DNA of 64,000 nucleotides from Megaustenia siamemsis. Its lineage: Eukaryota > Mollusca > Gastropoda > Stylommatophora > Ariophantidae. The notes beneath the pieces are model-generated. The model did no database searches. It was not told where the DNA came from and worked only from the letters and a program-made list of their open reading frames with translations. The position numbers were made by a program, and so were the translations under genes. Numbering within the stretch: position 1 is the first letter of the stretch; the number at the start of each line of letters is the position of its first letter. Below are positions 20,860-32,612 of the stretch, piece by piece. The stretch lies in assembly GCA_032433765.1 (NCBI GenBank), contig JAVIAB010000124.1, positions 94,622,845-94,686,844 on the forward strand, in the 5' to 3' direction.

Positions 20860-21410
20860 GTCTACTATGAATTTAAAATGATAATCTTCAAATCATTCTC
20901 AAATAATTCTGGAAACTTTGTTGTAAACTCAATTTCAGAAATGGTTTCTTTTATTTCTTTGAATACTTTTCAGACCCTTTTAACTGCATCGCCACGATCT
21001 GTCAACCTAATGTCGTCATGAAGAATTTGTTCAGAATATGACTCCGATAAATCCTGCATGAAGACATTCGGCAGACGTTTAGTAGCAGGTTTTGTAACAC
21101 GAAATTTGATCAACTTAAACAGTTTGGAGTGCTCTAAAATATCAAGAACAGATTTTAAACGACTAGCAAGGCTTTCAATATGAATTAAGCAACTATAGTG
21201 AATGAAACAGGAACGCGTTTATCATTTCTCAGTAGACTAACAAATCCTTTGTTTTCACTCAGCATTGATGGTACTCGTCTTTAGCCACACACATGAGCTT
21301 TATCGATATTACTAGATAGAAGATACCAGTGTAAACGTCATGAACAGTAGTTGTGTCTGATAGTGGTAAAACTGTCAGAAATAAATACTCGACAGTACCA
21401 TCATCACTAA
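20860..21410 (-). pseudogene. Degraded coding remnant, possibly hAT-type transposase
   Basis: The minus strand of 20880-21235 stays open apart from one stop and has protein-like composition (SVLDILEHSKLFKLIKFRV, then TKRLPNVFMQDLSESYSEQ). Upstream, in other frames, pieces read SDDGTVEYLFLTVLPLS and SMLSENKGFVSLLRND. The last resembles the G(K)xKGFVxLL segment of hAT-like transposases, which is the only hint of family. At least two frameshifts and stops are present. Identification is weak. Confidence 0.3.
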
Positions 21411-21416
21411 ACAAAC

Positions 21417-21662
21417 TAAGTCAGCTCAGTGGTTAGTAAACTGGGCTATAAAATAACAAGAGGTAGGGTTCGATCCCAATCAACAGCTTCCGGTTCACCC
21501 AGCCTTTAATGGGTACCGGATTTTTTTACTGGGAAAGTAAAGCGGTACGGGCGTAATACCGACCACATTACCCCTAAAATCATGTGCCGAAGGTCTGTAC
21601 AATTTATGGTCACTAATACCATATTCCTTATACGCCACTTGGCGTGACGGGGTTACTTTAAC
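21417..21662 (+). mobile_element. tRNA-derived SINE copy
   Basis: Starts TAAGTCAGCTCAGTGGTTAG, has box B GGTTCGATCCC near 21469, the GGGTACCGGA block and ACGCCACTTGGCGT near 21632. It lies downstream of the R3 stop codon. Confidence 0.85.
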
Positions 21663-21669
21663 TTGTTTG

Positions 21670-22500
21670 CTTTGGTTAGAGACAAGTAACTACATTACGA
21701 TAGCATTCTGACAGAGTGGCCCCTGCTGAAATCTGTGCACTGAAATTTCTGCACTTTAAAATGGCCTGCTATTTGTTCAATAAGTTAATGCGACTCTGAT
21801 ATATACTCTTCCGTTGAAAGTTTGTTAACCTTGTTTGTTGGAAGAACAAATATTTTCAGTAGACGCGTCATTTGCAATTTCAGCTCCTCTATTTTACATA
21901 CTCTCAACTCTGTGGGATACTCCTCGGCAAAAGCATTGCTTATTAACATGACTTTGACAATGTTTTTTCTGTATACAATTTAAAGTACTATACCTTTCCC
22001 AAACTTGAGTATGAAGATCACTTTGAGTAAGGCAGACAAAAAGAATACCGTAAACAATCGGATAGTCTGGCCACCAGGCCAGGCGGATAAAACGTGCGAA
22101 CTGAAGAAGTGATTAACAACGTAGCAGAGCAAATGCATGAACTGCAATGTAATGAATGATCTTGAAAGAGCGATAATTGCGGACATGGTTCGATGAAAGC
22201 GATTCAGGAATAAATCAAATTGTTTAAAGACTTCAATAAGACATTGAACTGAACAACATTGAGAAATTGAAGATCTAATGACAGAGATTTCTTCAAACAG
22301 GCTGTGATGAGAGTGAGAACAACGTTGTGCAATTAATCAACTCAAGACTTCATACGTTAAAGAACAAACCATTTCCAGAAGTCAATGACAATAAGTAATG
22401 CAACTTCTTGTTTACTGTTAAATTAAATAAATGTGAGATAACACGATACTAACAATTCTATAACATTTTTAATTGTCAATACTAGTTGACTCCTGTAAAT
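21670..22500. other. No feature seen (R3 3' flank)
   Basis: Unique AT-rich sequence ending at the R3 stop codon. No clear polyadenylation hexamer on the minus strand close to the stop. Confidence 0.4.
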
Positions 22501-22509
22501 GTCACGTGA

Positions 22510-23100
22510 CTATGTGGAATGAAACAACAGCCGCAGCGATTCCCTGTATTTACTGCTCATGCTGTAGTATATGACGATGTTCATTGATGAATTAATCGAC
22601 TCGAGAACAAAGCCCAGACCAGCTAACAAAAACGCAATGTTCTTGTACTTTCCTGTAATTGAGATTTCCTGTTCAAGTACCATTGCTATAAAAATCATAA
22701 CAATGGGAACATAACATGCCAGGAATAGTGTGGAAATCATCACTACCATTTTAGATACCTTTTGGTTACGGATGGACACATTGTCAGCTTGTTTAACTCT
22801 TGTTGCCACATTCCTCCATTTAGTGTTGGTCCTTAGTTTAACTACCAATATTGATGTACAAACAATGATCACCATAAAGGCGCAAAAAGAAACGAAAATA
22901 TTATTAATTGCGAAAGATATTTGTTCAGTGGATTCTCTATTTTCCTTGAATACAAGACCAATTATTGTTTTGTTTGTTGAAGGAAAAAATTTCATCTCGA
23001 GTCGATTGACAACGTAGATAGGGGCCATACTTCCTATGAGAATAATGAAGACACAAATGGTGATGGTGGACACTCTTTTTGGTGTGATCACGTCTTTTAC
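22510..23100 (-). CDS. R3 exon 3 (TM4 to C-terminus)
   Basis: 591 nt, 196 residues and a TAG stop. The acceptor TTTCAG precedes GTAAAAGACG. It starts [11 protein letters not shown]. The TM5, RNQKVSK loop, TM6 and TM7 blocks align residue by residue with R1. The tail is the shortest of the three and ends LLFHST. Confidence 0.86.
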   Translation of the reverse strand, partial: VKDVITPKRVSTITICVFIILIGSMAPIYVVNRLEMKFFPSTNKTIIGLVFKENRESTEQISFAINNIFVSFCAFMVIIVCTSILVVKLRTNTKWRNVATRVKQADNVSIRNQKVSKMVVMISTLFLACYVPIVMIFIAMVLEQEISITGKYKNIAFLLAGLGFVLESINSSMNIVIYYSMSSKYRESLRLLFHST

Positions 23101-25931
23101 CTGAAATGAAATATTAGAGTGTTAAAATTATGTTGTAGAGTTTGTAGTGCGTCATTGAACACTGACATGGATCCGAACAAAACTGCCAAATGATATCCCT
23201 GCGATTTACGTATACAATTAGATCAATGAATTAGCTCTCTAGAAATGTAAATTTTGAAATTGGAAATTAATCGACGTCTTTTACTTGCAATCTATTAAGC
23301 GACATACAAAAGGCGAATTCTGCCCCCTTTGCAACGGATGTGCCTAGATTTATTGATGCTACAATTAATATCATGCTACAGTTTTATAATAACTTACATA
23401 TACACGTTATTTGCTATATAGTCAGCAACATCGTATGTTAATGGGTCATGAATGTTAATTAAAGAACATTATCTAATGACAATGAAATGATGCAAAAGAA
23501 AAAAAAAACATTAACAATTTACTGAAACTGTCAAGCAAGCAAGATAAACACCATCATCTTATGCCAGTAGAATAACATATATGTATATGTATTAATTATT
23601 AAACAACAATTCAGATCATCATTAATAGATGTAAGAGCTTACAGAGGTGCTGATGTTAATAGTGACCACAACCTGTGCATTGGGAAAATAAGATTAAAAT
23701 TTAGAAACCAACAGAAGAGGTCAATTACACATAAAATTGATAGTCATAAACTGAAAGATGAAGCCATAAAGGAAAAGTTTAACATAGAGCTAAGTAATTG
23801 TTATTCAGCACTCGGTGAAATAGACTTAGATATCAATGAAATGTGGGACTCACAGAGCAAAATACTAATGACAGCAGCAGAAGCAAGTGCCGGACTGAAG
23901 AAAATGGAAAAACGAGCTTGGATCTCAGACACCACATGGAAATACATCAAAGAAAGAAGAGAAGCAAAGAGAGCCGTGACTAATGTAAAGACAGATCTTG
24001 GAAAGGTTCTGGCAAAAGCAACATACAAAGAATTAGACAACAAAGTGAAAAGTTCGGCAAGAAGAGATACAAGAGCTTATATAGACAACTTGGCAGAGAA
24101 AGCAGAGACAGCTGCAATTACAGGAGACAGCAGAACTCTCTATACAGTACAAAAGATGCTGACAAACACCTATACATCCAGTGGAACACCAATTCTAGAC
24201 AAATCTGGATTAATGCTAACAACAAGCGCAGACATAAAAGCCCGTTGGGCAGAACACTTCAAAGAAATTCTTAACCGTCCACTACCTCACAGTTTAATAG
24301 ATTTTGAAGCTGAAACACCAGCAGCAGAATTAGATGTAAATTTAGATGACTTCACCTTGAGTGAAATAGAAACCACCTTAAAGCTAATGACCAATAACAA
24401 GGCTGCTGGAGAGGATAAGTTAACAGCTGAGATCCTCAAGGCAATTGATAGCCATAATTTAATACATCTCCAAAAAATGTTCAACATCATTTGGAAAACA
24501 GAGAAGACGCCTCATAAATGGAAAAAAGGAATCATTGTTAAGATCCCAAAAAAGGGCAATCTTAGAGATTGTAACAACTGGAGAGGCGTGACACTTTTGT
24601 CAGTTGCCTCAAAGTTATTCTGTAAAATCATCCTAAATAGAATAAAGGATTCAATAGATACAGTAATGCGTGAAGAACAGGCTGGGTTTAGAAAAGGGAG
24701 AAGCTGTCTTGACCACATTTTCACTCTACGACTTATATTGGAGGAACATATTGAAAAGCAAAAACCTTTTGTACTTAACTTCATCGACTTCAAAAAAGCA
24801 TTTGATAGTATTCATAGAGATTCTTTGTGGAAAATTCTGAAGCAATATGGTTTACCATCAAAAATCATAAATATTATCAAAGACATGTATGATGGTTACA
24901 CATGTGCAGTTCGAACAGAGGAAGGACTGAGCGAATGTTTCCCAATAGAAACTGGGGTTAAACAAGGATGTATTTTATCGCCCTTGTTATTTGGAATTGT
25001 TATGGACTTCATAATGAAGAAATGCTGCACTGGTAATAAAGGCATCGAATGGATACAAGGAGACCATTTGGAGGACCTCGACTTTGCTGATGACATAGTT
25101 CTCATCAGCAGTCAGATAAAAACGATGCAGGAAAACACAAATGAACTATCATCAATAGCCAGCAAAATTGGGCTTGAGGTCAATCATGAAAAGACTAAAG
25201 TCATGAAAAGTTTAATTCCAACAAGTGACAAAATATACATGGAAAACAAACCAGTAGAAGAGATCGATCACTTTATCTATCTTGGAAGTCACATTGATCG
25301 AGAAGGGGATACGAGCAAAGAAATTAGAATCAGACTGGCTAAAGCAGCAATGTCTTTCAGAAGCCTTGAAAAGTTGTGGAAATCAAAACTCATTAGCACA
25401 AACACAAAACTTAGGCTATTCAAATCAAATGTACTATCAACCCTTACGTATGCGTGTGAAAGCTGGAAAACAACAAGAGATATAGAAACAAAGTTGAACG
25501 CATTCGAAAATAAATGTCTATGGAAAATACTTGGTATAGAATGGAACGAATTCAAAACAAACGAGGAAATTAAAGAAATCGCCAATCAACCACTAATATC
25601 TTCAGTAATAAAGAAAAGACGATGGTCATACGTTGGACATGTGATGAGAAGAGATAATAATCGAATAGCAAAGCAAGCCCTCATATGGGAAACAACAGGT
25701 AAAAGAAAAAGAGGAAGACCCAGGGAGACACTGAGAAGAACATTGATGAGAGAGGCAAGAGCAGCAGGAATCGGCTCCCTCAATGAGATAGAACTGCTTG
25801 CACAGAACAGAGACAGATGGCGAGATTTAATAAAATATCTTTAAAAGAAAACTGCTAGAACAAAAATTCATATAGGAGAAGGTGTATCTTGGTCTACGCC
25901 CTATGGGCCGGTTACGGCTCGAAAGGTCAAT

Positions 25932-26011
<80 letters not shown>

Positions 26012-29000
26012 TGGGGGGGGGGGGGTTAACTAATAATTGCAATTTGGAGGAAAGAATGAAACGTTTGAGCGTTGCTTTGACATGCTATGTTGTGACAATG
26101 AAAGAAGTTTCACATTTATTTTTTTTTTAAAAAACATGCTTTAAACATTGAAATTCACAAAAGAAGATAACAAAAAAAAAAAATGAAATATCAGATCCGC
26201 TAAAGGAAACAATATTTGGAGTGACAGGTCTCCGCTGTACAGAACACATGATGCGTGCCAGCACAATGAAACATCTTATACAAAACATATTTATTTCAAT
26301 CCTATTGTATTTCAGCTAAACAGGTCACATACAAGTGACACTCAGTCACTGATGAAATCATAAAAACTATGCTGGGTTAATTAAATCTTCAAGGAGCGCC
26401 TCCCAGCACCATAACTGGAAGTTGTCAGCGAGCCACAGCTGATGGCTTGCGCCAGGATCGGTGAACCAAAACCATCCACACCCTGCTCCACCTCTCCGTG
26501 GTGCCTCCAGTAACAGACTAACCTGTCTAGTCTGCCCAAGCGTGCAGGGATCGAAGAGGGAAGACAAACCGATACTCAAAAATGTCGTGCTGAAATCGGA
26601 TGTGTTGGGCCGAAAGGCGCAAATATAATGGTTATACTGCAAACCACAACACAACACAGACACGTCCACTACGTCCTTGTAAGGGCGGATGATGAAGAGG
26701 AATATTCTAGTCTACTACGATACTCTAGAATACTTTAATCATCGGGCGAACGCAACCAACCAAATCTTACGACACGTCCGAATAGTATGCCCTATTGTTC
26801 TAAATCGAATGTGGCATATTAACAATTGAAATAAAAGACTATTTAAGTTCAAGGTGGTAGTTCAAAATGATTTAAGTTCAATCTCATTGGGCTATAATAT
26901 CAAAATCATATCTGAGTTTGTCCGTTGTCAAAAGTGAAAGACCTTCCTTAAATCATCCTTTGGTACCCGATTAGGTATGACAGGATTAACATGAGGACAT
27001 ATGATTAATGAATATTTATAAATAGTAGACAGATAGATGCATTAAATATTATAGAATTTTCAAATTAGAGGTGTATTATACGGATGTGAAACATGGTGAA
27101 CAACAAACATGGCAAGCACGAAGGTACAGATCTTCATTAATGGATGCTTACGCAGAATAAAAGGATAGAAATGAGAGGATACAAATCATTATTGTAGAGT
27201 TATGGAAATGTATCAGACACATATCAGTGGAAAAAGAAATGCAATGAAAACGAGAGCGTAGAATAAGTCAAACACTACGGAAGCCAGCTGAGAGCATTAC
27301 ACGACAAGCCGTTTTTTTAATCCAAAAGGCGAAGAAACAAAGAGGAAGACTAGAATGTTCTTGGAGAAGACAAGTGGAAGCAGAGATGAAGCGGATTGAT
27401 GAGGCATGAAATGATCTTAAAGAAATGACAAGAAACAGAACGAACGGCTACAATTGTACTCAAATGTTTGTTGGAGACCTATGCTAAACATGGAGCTGAA
27501 ATAAATAAACAGAAGATATTAAATATGCAGTCTGAGGTTTAAAAGAATATATCTACTATTCTAGTGTTCCATTTTTATATTGGAGCTGGGTAAGTCATAA
27601 GCTGGAAAGAGATGCAGAAACAATCACAAGAAACGATATACAGTGCGATCCGGCATGAATACAAACAAAGAGGCAAACCAAAAACAAACTGCCAAAAGCA
27701 GTGGAAATATCGGGGATTATTAGTATGTGACAGACTTGGAGAATGGCGCGAAGAATATTTGCCGAATCCATTTCGTTGGGGAAACGTTGTTGTTATCCTT
27801 CAAGACGCCACAAGGGCTATTGATTGCTTTGACGATCTGCTGCTATAGGCAAGAGGACAAGCTTTCCTATTTTATCGTTATTTTTTACTTCTAACCTTTA
27901 ACGGGCAGGTCACACACAAGCATCTCTCCAGTGTTATTAAAGCGGTCATCCAAGCTGTGACTCTGGTAAATATCATGTGGGGCCATGATCCTGTCAGGGT
28001 CTGGAACTCGAACGGTTCAATGGGCAGATCTGCGACACGAAAAGCTGGGGTCAGACAGATATTTGTCCATATCAATGGCAGTAGACATCCAATATCAGAG
28101 ACTGCTAGGCCTAAAAAAGAAACAAGCACAGCGTAAACAACAATATAATACAACAATACGGTCATTGCACAGCATGTCTATTAATGTGTTAGTGATTGGT
28201 TCGATTGGAAGCATTTAAATGAACTGAATATTTGTATATTGTGATCTCGATTAACACTGATAAACAACTGTTAGATCCGTTTGACGATTATGATAATTGC
28301 GTTACTGTGATTTATATTCGTGGTCAGCAAAGAACTTCATTAAAAAAGCTGTCTCAAAACGTGTACACTAAATCATTAAATATATCACTTGCAAATATTA
28401 TGCCATTTTGCTTCCGGTAATTAATTTAACAGACAAGAAAATCACTGGAGGTTGTAAAAATGTGGTTATACAGAAGAATGTTAAGAATACCATGGGCAGG
28501 TAAAAAGAGTAATGAAAGAGGTCAAAGCAAAAAGAAGCTAATTTCCAATATAAGGAAGAAACAATCATCGTTTTGGTCATCAATTGAGAAGGGAGCAGAT
28601 TGAATATATCGTAACAACTGGGAAAATTGAGGGACGAAGCGATAGAGGGAAGCAACGAGAAAATATACCAGATAAGAGGAAAAGAGGAAGACCCAGAGAG
28701 ACACTGAGAAGAACATTGATGAGAGAGGCAAGAGCAGCAGGAATTGGCTCCCTTAATGAGATAGTGCTGCTTGCAAAGAAAAGAGACAGATGGCGAGATT
28801 TGATGTAATATCTTTAAAAGAATTGAAAACTGCTAGAATAAAAAAAATTAGATAAGAGAAGGAGTATCTTGGTCTACGCCCTATGGGCCGGCTACGGCTC
28901 GAAAGGTCAATAGATAGGTAGAAGCTTTTTACTTGTGGTTTAGTTTGGTCAAAAATGAGTTTTCATCTAAAGTTGATTGTCCCTGAAACTTTAGCTTGTG

Positions 29001-30366
29001 TGCTTACTTGTCTCTTTCCATAAAGTTTAAATATACTTGCTTCTTCTATAAAATATACGGAGCAATTAGAACAAGGTGTGTCTTCAAATGCAAACATATT
29101 TGTTGTTAAGAATTGAACATTGTAGCCCCGGAAAGTCTCTAACCTGCCAATGTTTGATCCCTTAGTTTCGACCATTAATTACATTCTGCACAAAACTATT
29201 TGCTGCAGCTAAGAAATGTATATTTTGTGTGTCTGGTGAAACAACTTGGAATCACTTCAATAAACTATTAATTTCAAGATTTATGGGATCGCACTAGACT
29301 CATGGCATCTTTATCCATAGACTATGCAAAATGTCCTTGACTAAAGCTAAAATGCCACTATGAGGTGAAAACAATCAGCTTTGCATCTTATATGACTTTA
29401 ACAAGACGTAAAATTGTGTAATATCTACTGCGTTACATTGACTTGATTAAATAAAAAAAACAAGATTTTAAACTTCAAAACGGAATGGCTTCACCGTAGG
29501 CGGAGCAATAATGTAAAACTGACGCGTTTTTTACTGTGCTATTGAACGTGCTGCATTAATTACATAAATGGTGCGCAGCTCAAAATGGATACTTTGTGGT
29601 CACCCTAACATAATCAGGAAGCATAATCTCCATGCGCCTCCCTCGCTCCAGTTCCGGTGTAGATATCATGATCAGTGAGCGTTCTTCACAAATCGGTGTC
29701 CCACCAAATAAAGCCGTTCCTCCACTTCGGTGCAACACTCGGTCGAACCGTAGTCCAGCTGGTAATACATTTGCAGTCGAACACATTCCGCACATCCCAT
29801 CCCATGTCAAACCCTGGACCTGATTCCGTTCAACGACACTCCACGGTCAGTCCCCTGCAGCACTATCTCAACGCGTGGGCGCTAAAACCATATTGATTTT
29901 GTGGTCAGGTGGATACGACAGACTACCGCTGTAAACGAAAATCCCAAACGAAACTCCCAACTAGAAATTATTGATTTGAAAACACGTTGCAGCAAACATG
30001 CCACTGATTCGATTAAACCACCATCCCTGACGCCACATCAACTAAATACTAAGCCTCAGTAAAAGCCACATAAACGAAATAACATCTGCATTTGATGCCC
30101 ATACCTAAAAGAGTGATATTGACTGGGTCCTTGAATCCTTGTTTGACAAAGCAGACAATATTTATGATGTTTGCAACTGTGCCGCATATGTCGATCGATA
30201 GACACACAATGGAATAAATAATTAATTGACAAATAGCTAAAAAATTGTCGCTGACTATTCCGTCCAGTGAAATGTCTCTATTACTAATGTTCATCCATGA
30301 CAATACACGTGTGGTGTTTCCCAAAACTGTTTTATCTGACATCATGACATTATTAGCCCGAATCAT
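22510..30366 (-). CDS. R3: gastropod chemosensory-type 7TM receptor, complete
   Basis: Complete gene, complement(join(22510..23100, 27896..28110, 30105..30366)), encoding 355 residues in the same three-exon plan as R2. The N-terminal tail carries NTT and NIS sequons. TM1 is followed by [11 protein letters not shown]3 ends [14 protein letters not shown], and TM7 ends [15 protein letters not shown]. Intron 1 is 1994 nt and contains a chimeric LINE fragment. Intron 2 is 4795 nt and contains the long LINE-B copy in the opposite orientation. Further Met codons at residues 8 and 9 could also serve as starts; I chose the most upstream, at 30366. No stop or frameshift is present, so the gene looks functional. 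The family assignment rests on motif resemblance. Confidence 0.87.
23592..25932 (+). mobile_element. LINE-B, RTE-like non-LTR retrotransposon, 5'-truncated
   Basis: The frame is open from about 23592, so the element was cut inside its endonuclease: [15 protein letters not shown] is the usual C-terminal endonuclease motif. A full reverse transcriptase and C-terminal domain follow. The 3' UTR carries CTACGCCCTATGGGCCGG and GGCTCGAAAGG and ends in TAGATATATA, running into a TA microsatellite. It is inserted in R3 intron 2, antisense to the receptor. A second 3' end of the family is at 28676. Confidence 0.85.
23841..25844 (+). CDS. LINE-B endonuclease C-terminus/reverse transcriptase, open reading frame
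   Basis: 667 codons without interruption. Reading order: linker, fingers ([20 protein letters not shown], then [12 protein letters not shown]), [30 protein letters not shown] with the first catalytic Asp, [14 protein letters not shown], and the catalytic box [10 protein letters not shown] with F415-A416-D417-D418. The thumb, the [18 protein letters not shown] segment and [20 protein letters not shown] then lead to the end. The enzyme copies the element's RNA at nicked target DNA. No start codon is certain because the true N-terminus is missing; 23841 is merely the first Met. An intact frame in a truncated copy implies recent insertion. Confidence 0.85.
   Translation: MWDSQSKILMTAAEASAGLKKMEKRAWISDTTWKYIKERREAKRAVTNVKTDLGKVLAKATYKELDNKVKSSARRDTRAYIDNLAEKAETAAITGDSRTLYTVQKMLTNTYTSSGTPILDKSGLMLTTSADIKARWAEHFKEILNRPLPHSLIDFEAETPAAELDVNLDDFTLSEIETTLKLMTNNKAAGEDKLTAEILKAIDSHNLIHLQKMFNIIWKTEKTPHKWKKGIIVKIPKKGNLRDCNNWRGVTLLSVASKLFCKIILNRIKDSIDTVMREEQAGFRKGRSCLDHIFTLRLILEEHIEKQKPFVLNFIDFKKAFDSIHRDSLWKILKQYGLPSKIINIIKDMYDGYTCAVRTEEGLSECFPIETGVKQGCILSPLLFGIVMDFIMKKCCTGNKGIEWIQGDHLEDLDFADDIVLISSQIKTMQENTNELSSIASKIGLEVNHEKTKVMKSLIPTSDKIYMENKPVEEIDHFIYLGSHIDREGDTSKEIRIRLAKAAMSFRSLEKLWKSKLISTNTKLRLFKSNVLSTLTYACESWKTTRDIETKLNAFENKCLWKILGIEWNEFKTNEEIKEIANQPLISSVIKKRRWSYVGHVMRRDNNRIAKQALIWETTGKRKRGRPRETLRRTLMREARAAGIGSLNEIELLAQNRDRWRDLIKYL
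25933..26006. repeat. (TA)n microsatellite
   Basis: About 36 TA units directly after the LINE-B tail, followed by a G-run at 26013-26025. It probably expanded from the TAGATATATA tail. Confidence 0.9.
26380..26700. repeat. Dispersed repeat segment sharing a block with 52062
   Basis: CTGAAATCGGATGTGTTGGG, then CC...GGCGCA, matches 52060-52090 (CTGAAATCGGATGCACTGGG). Its higher GC than the surroundings and stops in all frames suggest a SINE or LINE 5' fragment. Class not determined. Confidence 0.4.
27060..27500 (+). mobile_element. LINE-D 3' fragment, decayed
   Basis: Plus-strand pieces correspond to LINE C-terminal motifs: [19 protein letters not shown], then a long basic region and a WR...[21 protein letters not shown] block, with many frameshifts. 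The same family is clearer at 60608 and 49695. It lies in R3 intron 2. Confidence 0.55.
27896..28110 (-). CDS. R3 exon 2 (TM2-TM3)
   Basis: 215 nt. A strong pyrimidine tract and acceptor (CTTTTTTAG) precede GCCTAGCAG, and the donor AAG is followed by GTTAGAAG. It encodes [19 protein letters not shown] and the TM3 block ending [12 protein letters not shown] Cys replaces the Ala found before PL in R1 and R2. Confidence 0.86.
28435..28925 (+). mobile_element. Chimeric LINE: LINE-A body joined to LINE-B 3' end
   Basis: From 28435 to about 28674 the sequence follows LINE-A ([20 protein letters not shown] region, then [12 protein letters not shown]). From about 28676 to 28925 it follows LINE-B ([20 protein letters not shown], then the CCCTATGGGCCGG tail and TAGATAG). 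A 74-codon frame (28584-28808) runs straight across the junction. It lies in R3 intron 1. Confidence 0.75.
29630..29965 (+). repeat. Dispersed repeat DR2, copy 1
   Basis: Shares GTCGAACACA, CACTCCACGGTCAGTC-like sequence, CTGCAGCACTATC and GGGCGCTAAAACCA with the reverse complement of 57145-57375. GC-richer than its neighbourhood. No domain recognised; a 76-codon minus-strand frame here is probably fortuitous. Confidence 0.5.
30105..30366 (-). CDS. R3 exon 1 (N-terminus, TM1)
   Basis: 262 nt, ending in phase 1 at TTTTAG followed by the donor GTATGGGC. It encodes an extracellular tail of about 45 residues and TM1 ([20 protein letters not shown]). The tail is longer than that of R2 and is the most variable part of the family in this window. 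Confidence 0.83.
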
Positions 30367-31206
30367 GTGTAAAGTTTATCTGGTGGTACTTATTCTGGCT
30401 AATTCAAGTTATTACATGATTATTGTGGTAAATAACGATAGTGACAGCAATATTTTCTTAAAACTCATGATTAAATACTGTACAATTATTAATAATAAGT
30501 TATTATAACGAAATGATAAGCCTGGTTATATCCAACGTAGACTCATAGGTGCAGTGACGTTATGGGAGGAAGATTTGAGGACCACTTGTCTCGGGGAGAA
30601 AAATGTTTAGAAGCGCAAAGTTTGAAATGAAAATAAAGTAGTAAAACAACACAATCACTAGCAGGATATGGGCGTAACATTTGTCTCACTACAGGCGCTA
30701 GTATTTCAAGCTACGCCCATGCATGTTTCTCTTTCTAATACATGGTGTTAGATGCGTGCATGATGCTAGCTTTTGTAGTTGATTGCCAACTCTCATGGTG
30801 GGCCATCTATGATCCTCCATAAAATCTTGTAACTTGTATATTGTATATCTCTACGTATTTAGTATTTATCAATGCGCCCTAATTTATCAGTTTATCGGTG
30901 TTAAACAAATAAAAATCGACTTCAGACAATGAGTTTAGTTAAAATCTAGATTTTTATCTGAAGGAAATAAGTGAAACAAACATGTCAGCTTTATTGTGAC
31001 CGTGGCCATAATTGAACACAAGACAGTAGATCCACGCAAATTCGAGAATGACATCATCTAAATATACACCACACGCTCCTAACTTAGCCAACGTTTCGTA
31101 CAAGGCATAGAATACAGTCTGTTCAGCGTTCTAACAGCTTCCATTGAAAGGGCCATGAAAAGGGTAGCGTAAGCAGACAACAAGTGTCTCAACATTGAAT
31201 CGTTTA

Positions 31207-31268
31207 TATAGTTTCAAAATATAGTTTCAATATATAGTTTCAATATATAGTTTCAATATATGGTTTCT
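31207..31268. repeat. Short tandem repeat of ATATAGTTTCA
   Basis: Five imperfect units of AATATATAGTTTC, 12-14 bp spacing. Confidence 0.8.
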
Positions 31269-31363
31269 AAAGAAAGTTTCTTTATTTAACAGTCGTTTTG
31301 TCTATACAAAATTCAAAAACTATAAATCTACACACTTATTTCATCCCTCTACCATTTATGTAT

Positions 31364-31690
31364 ATCATCATCATAATCATCATCAGCCTTAAAGGGCTAT
31401 GTCGGCTGGCGTAGGTGACCATGTCTCTCCACAACTTTCGATCCCAAAAGTTATTTATCATTTTAGTTGTTGACCTTCTGCCAAGCCATTCTTTTAAGCT
31501 GTCTGGTATCTTTTCTTTTTGCTCTTTGCTTCGCTCTATCTCTTCGTCCCTCATTATTCAAATCTGTCACAATATATTACTTCTGTTCCCTCCTTATTAC
31601 ATGGCCAAAAAATGTTAATTGTATCTTCCTAATATTGGAAATGTGCTCTCTTTTTTGCTTTGGCATTTTTCAGAACGGTTTCTTTACTTT
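31364..31690 (-). mobile_element. LINE-A 3' fragment
   Basis: The minus strand gives a C-terminal block ending DSLKEWLGRRSTTKMINNFW, then DRKLWRDMVTYASR and a GATGATTATGATGATG tail. A short GCCCTTTAAGGC palindrome replaces the usual CCTGG before the tail. Confidence 0.75.
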
Positions 31691-32612
31691 TCTAAGCTAT
31701 ATGTGGTCTTTTTATGTGTATACAAATACGGTCTTATTCTCACTATGTTTATCTACTGGATTAAAGTTTGTTTCGCGTGATATTATTTACCTACATTTGT
31801 TATGAATAGTGTATGTTTCGTTTACATATGACAATATCGGCTATGTAAACGATTATTTCTTCACGGTTGATATTTAAAAAAAATGTCAAGTTTAGACATA
31901 TTGAACATCATGTACTAAGCTCTTAAAATTATGATTTAACAGCAAAGTACTACTGGGTAATAATGATACCGTGTCAAGTTACTGTTTAGCTGCATATAAT
32001 TGCTATGTATTTAAAAAAAAATTAAATGCTTCGTCGAGTATAACAATTTTATCCACAATTATTTGTTATCCTTAAAAGAGAAAATGTTTGTAACAAGTAG
32101 TTTTACATTTCTACAAAGTTTTAAGGGTTATTACGATGGTGAATTTAAAATGATTACGCCTTTGACCCAAAGGTAACATGTAGCAATTATTAGTTATATT
32201 GATGTTAATTAGTAATCATTTAAGGTAGTTTATAATTGGTTCTCCTCAATACATTAACATTTTGTTATCAATTTTGAAATTTGAAAATAAAAATTTAAAA
32301 AAAATAATTTTTAAATCCTGGAACTAAAAATATTGTTCTTATTGTAAAGAAAACAGTTCACAGTTTACTGCCTTACAATGATCTTCATATTCTGCGATTC
32401 GAGTTTCTTTAGTCCTATCGATTATCAAACAATGGCACAGTCATGGACAGTTCGTCATTTACGCGAACAAAGACCCTCATCAAGCGAAATGGGATGAATT
32501 GGAAACTTTTAACAAAACAGGGAAGGAATGAAATAAACAATGAATGTTAGAGCAATCGTAAGGACGATTACATCAATTATGTATATAAGATTACAGCGAA
32601 TTAGCACAATTA

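Noticed and set aside
27612..27848. 78-codon plus-strand frame in R3 intron 2
   Set aside because: No motif, no second copy, no splice signals of note; probably chance.
29580..29810. 76-codon minus-strand frame with Cys and Arg
   Set aside because: It lies in dispersed repeat DR2. The second copy does not preserve the frame.
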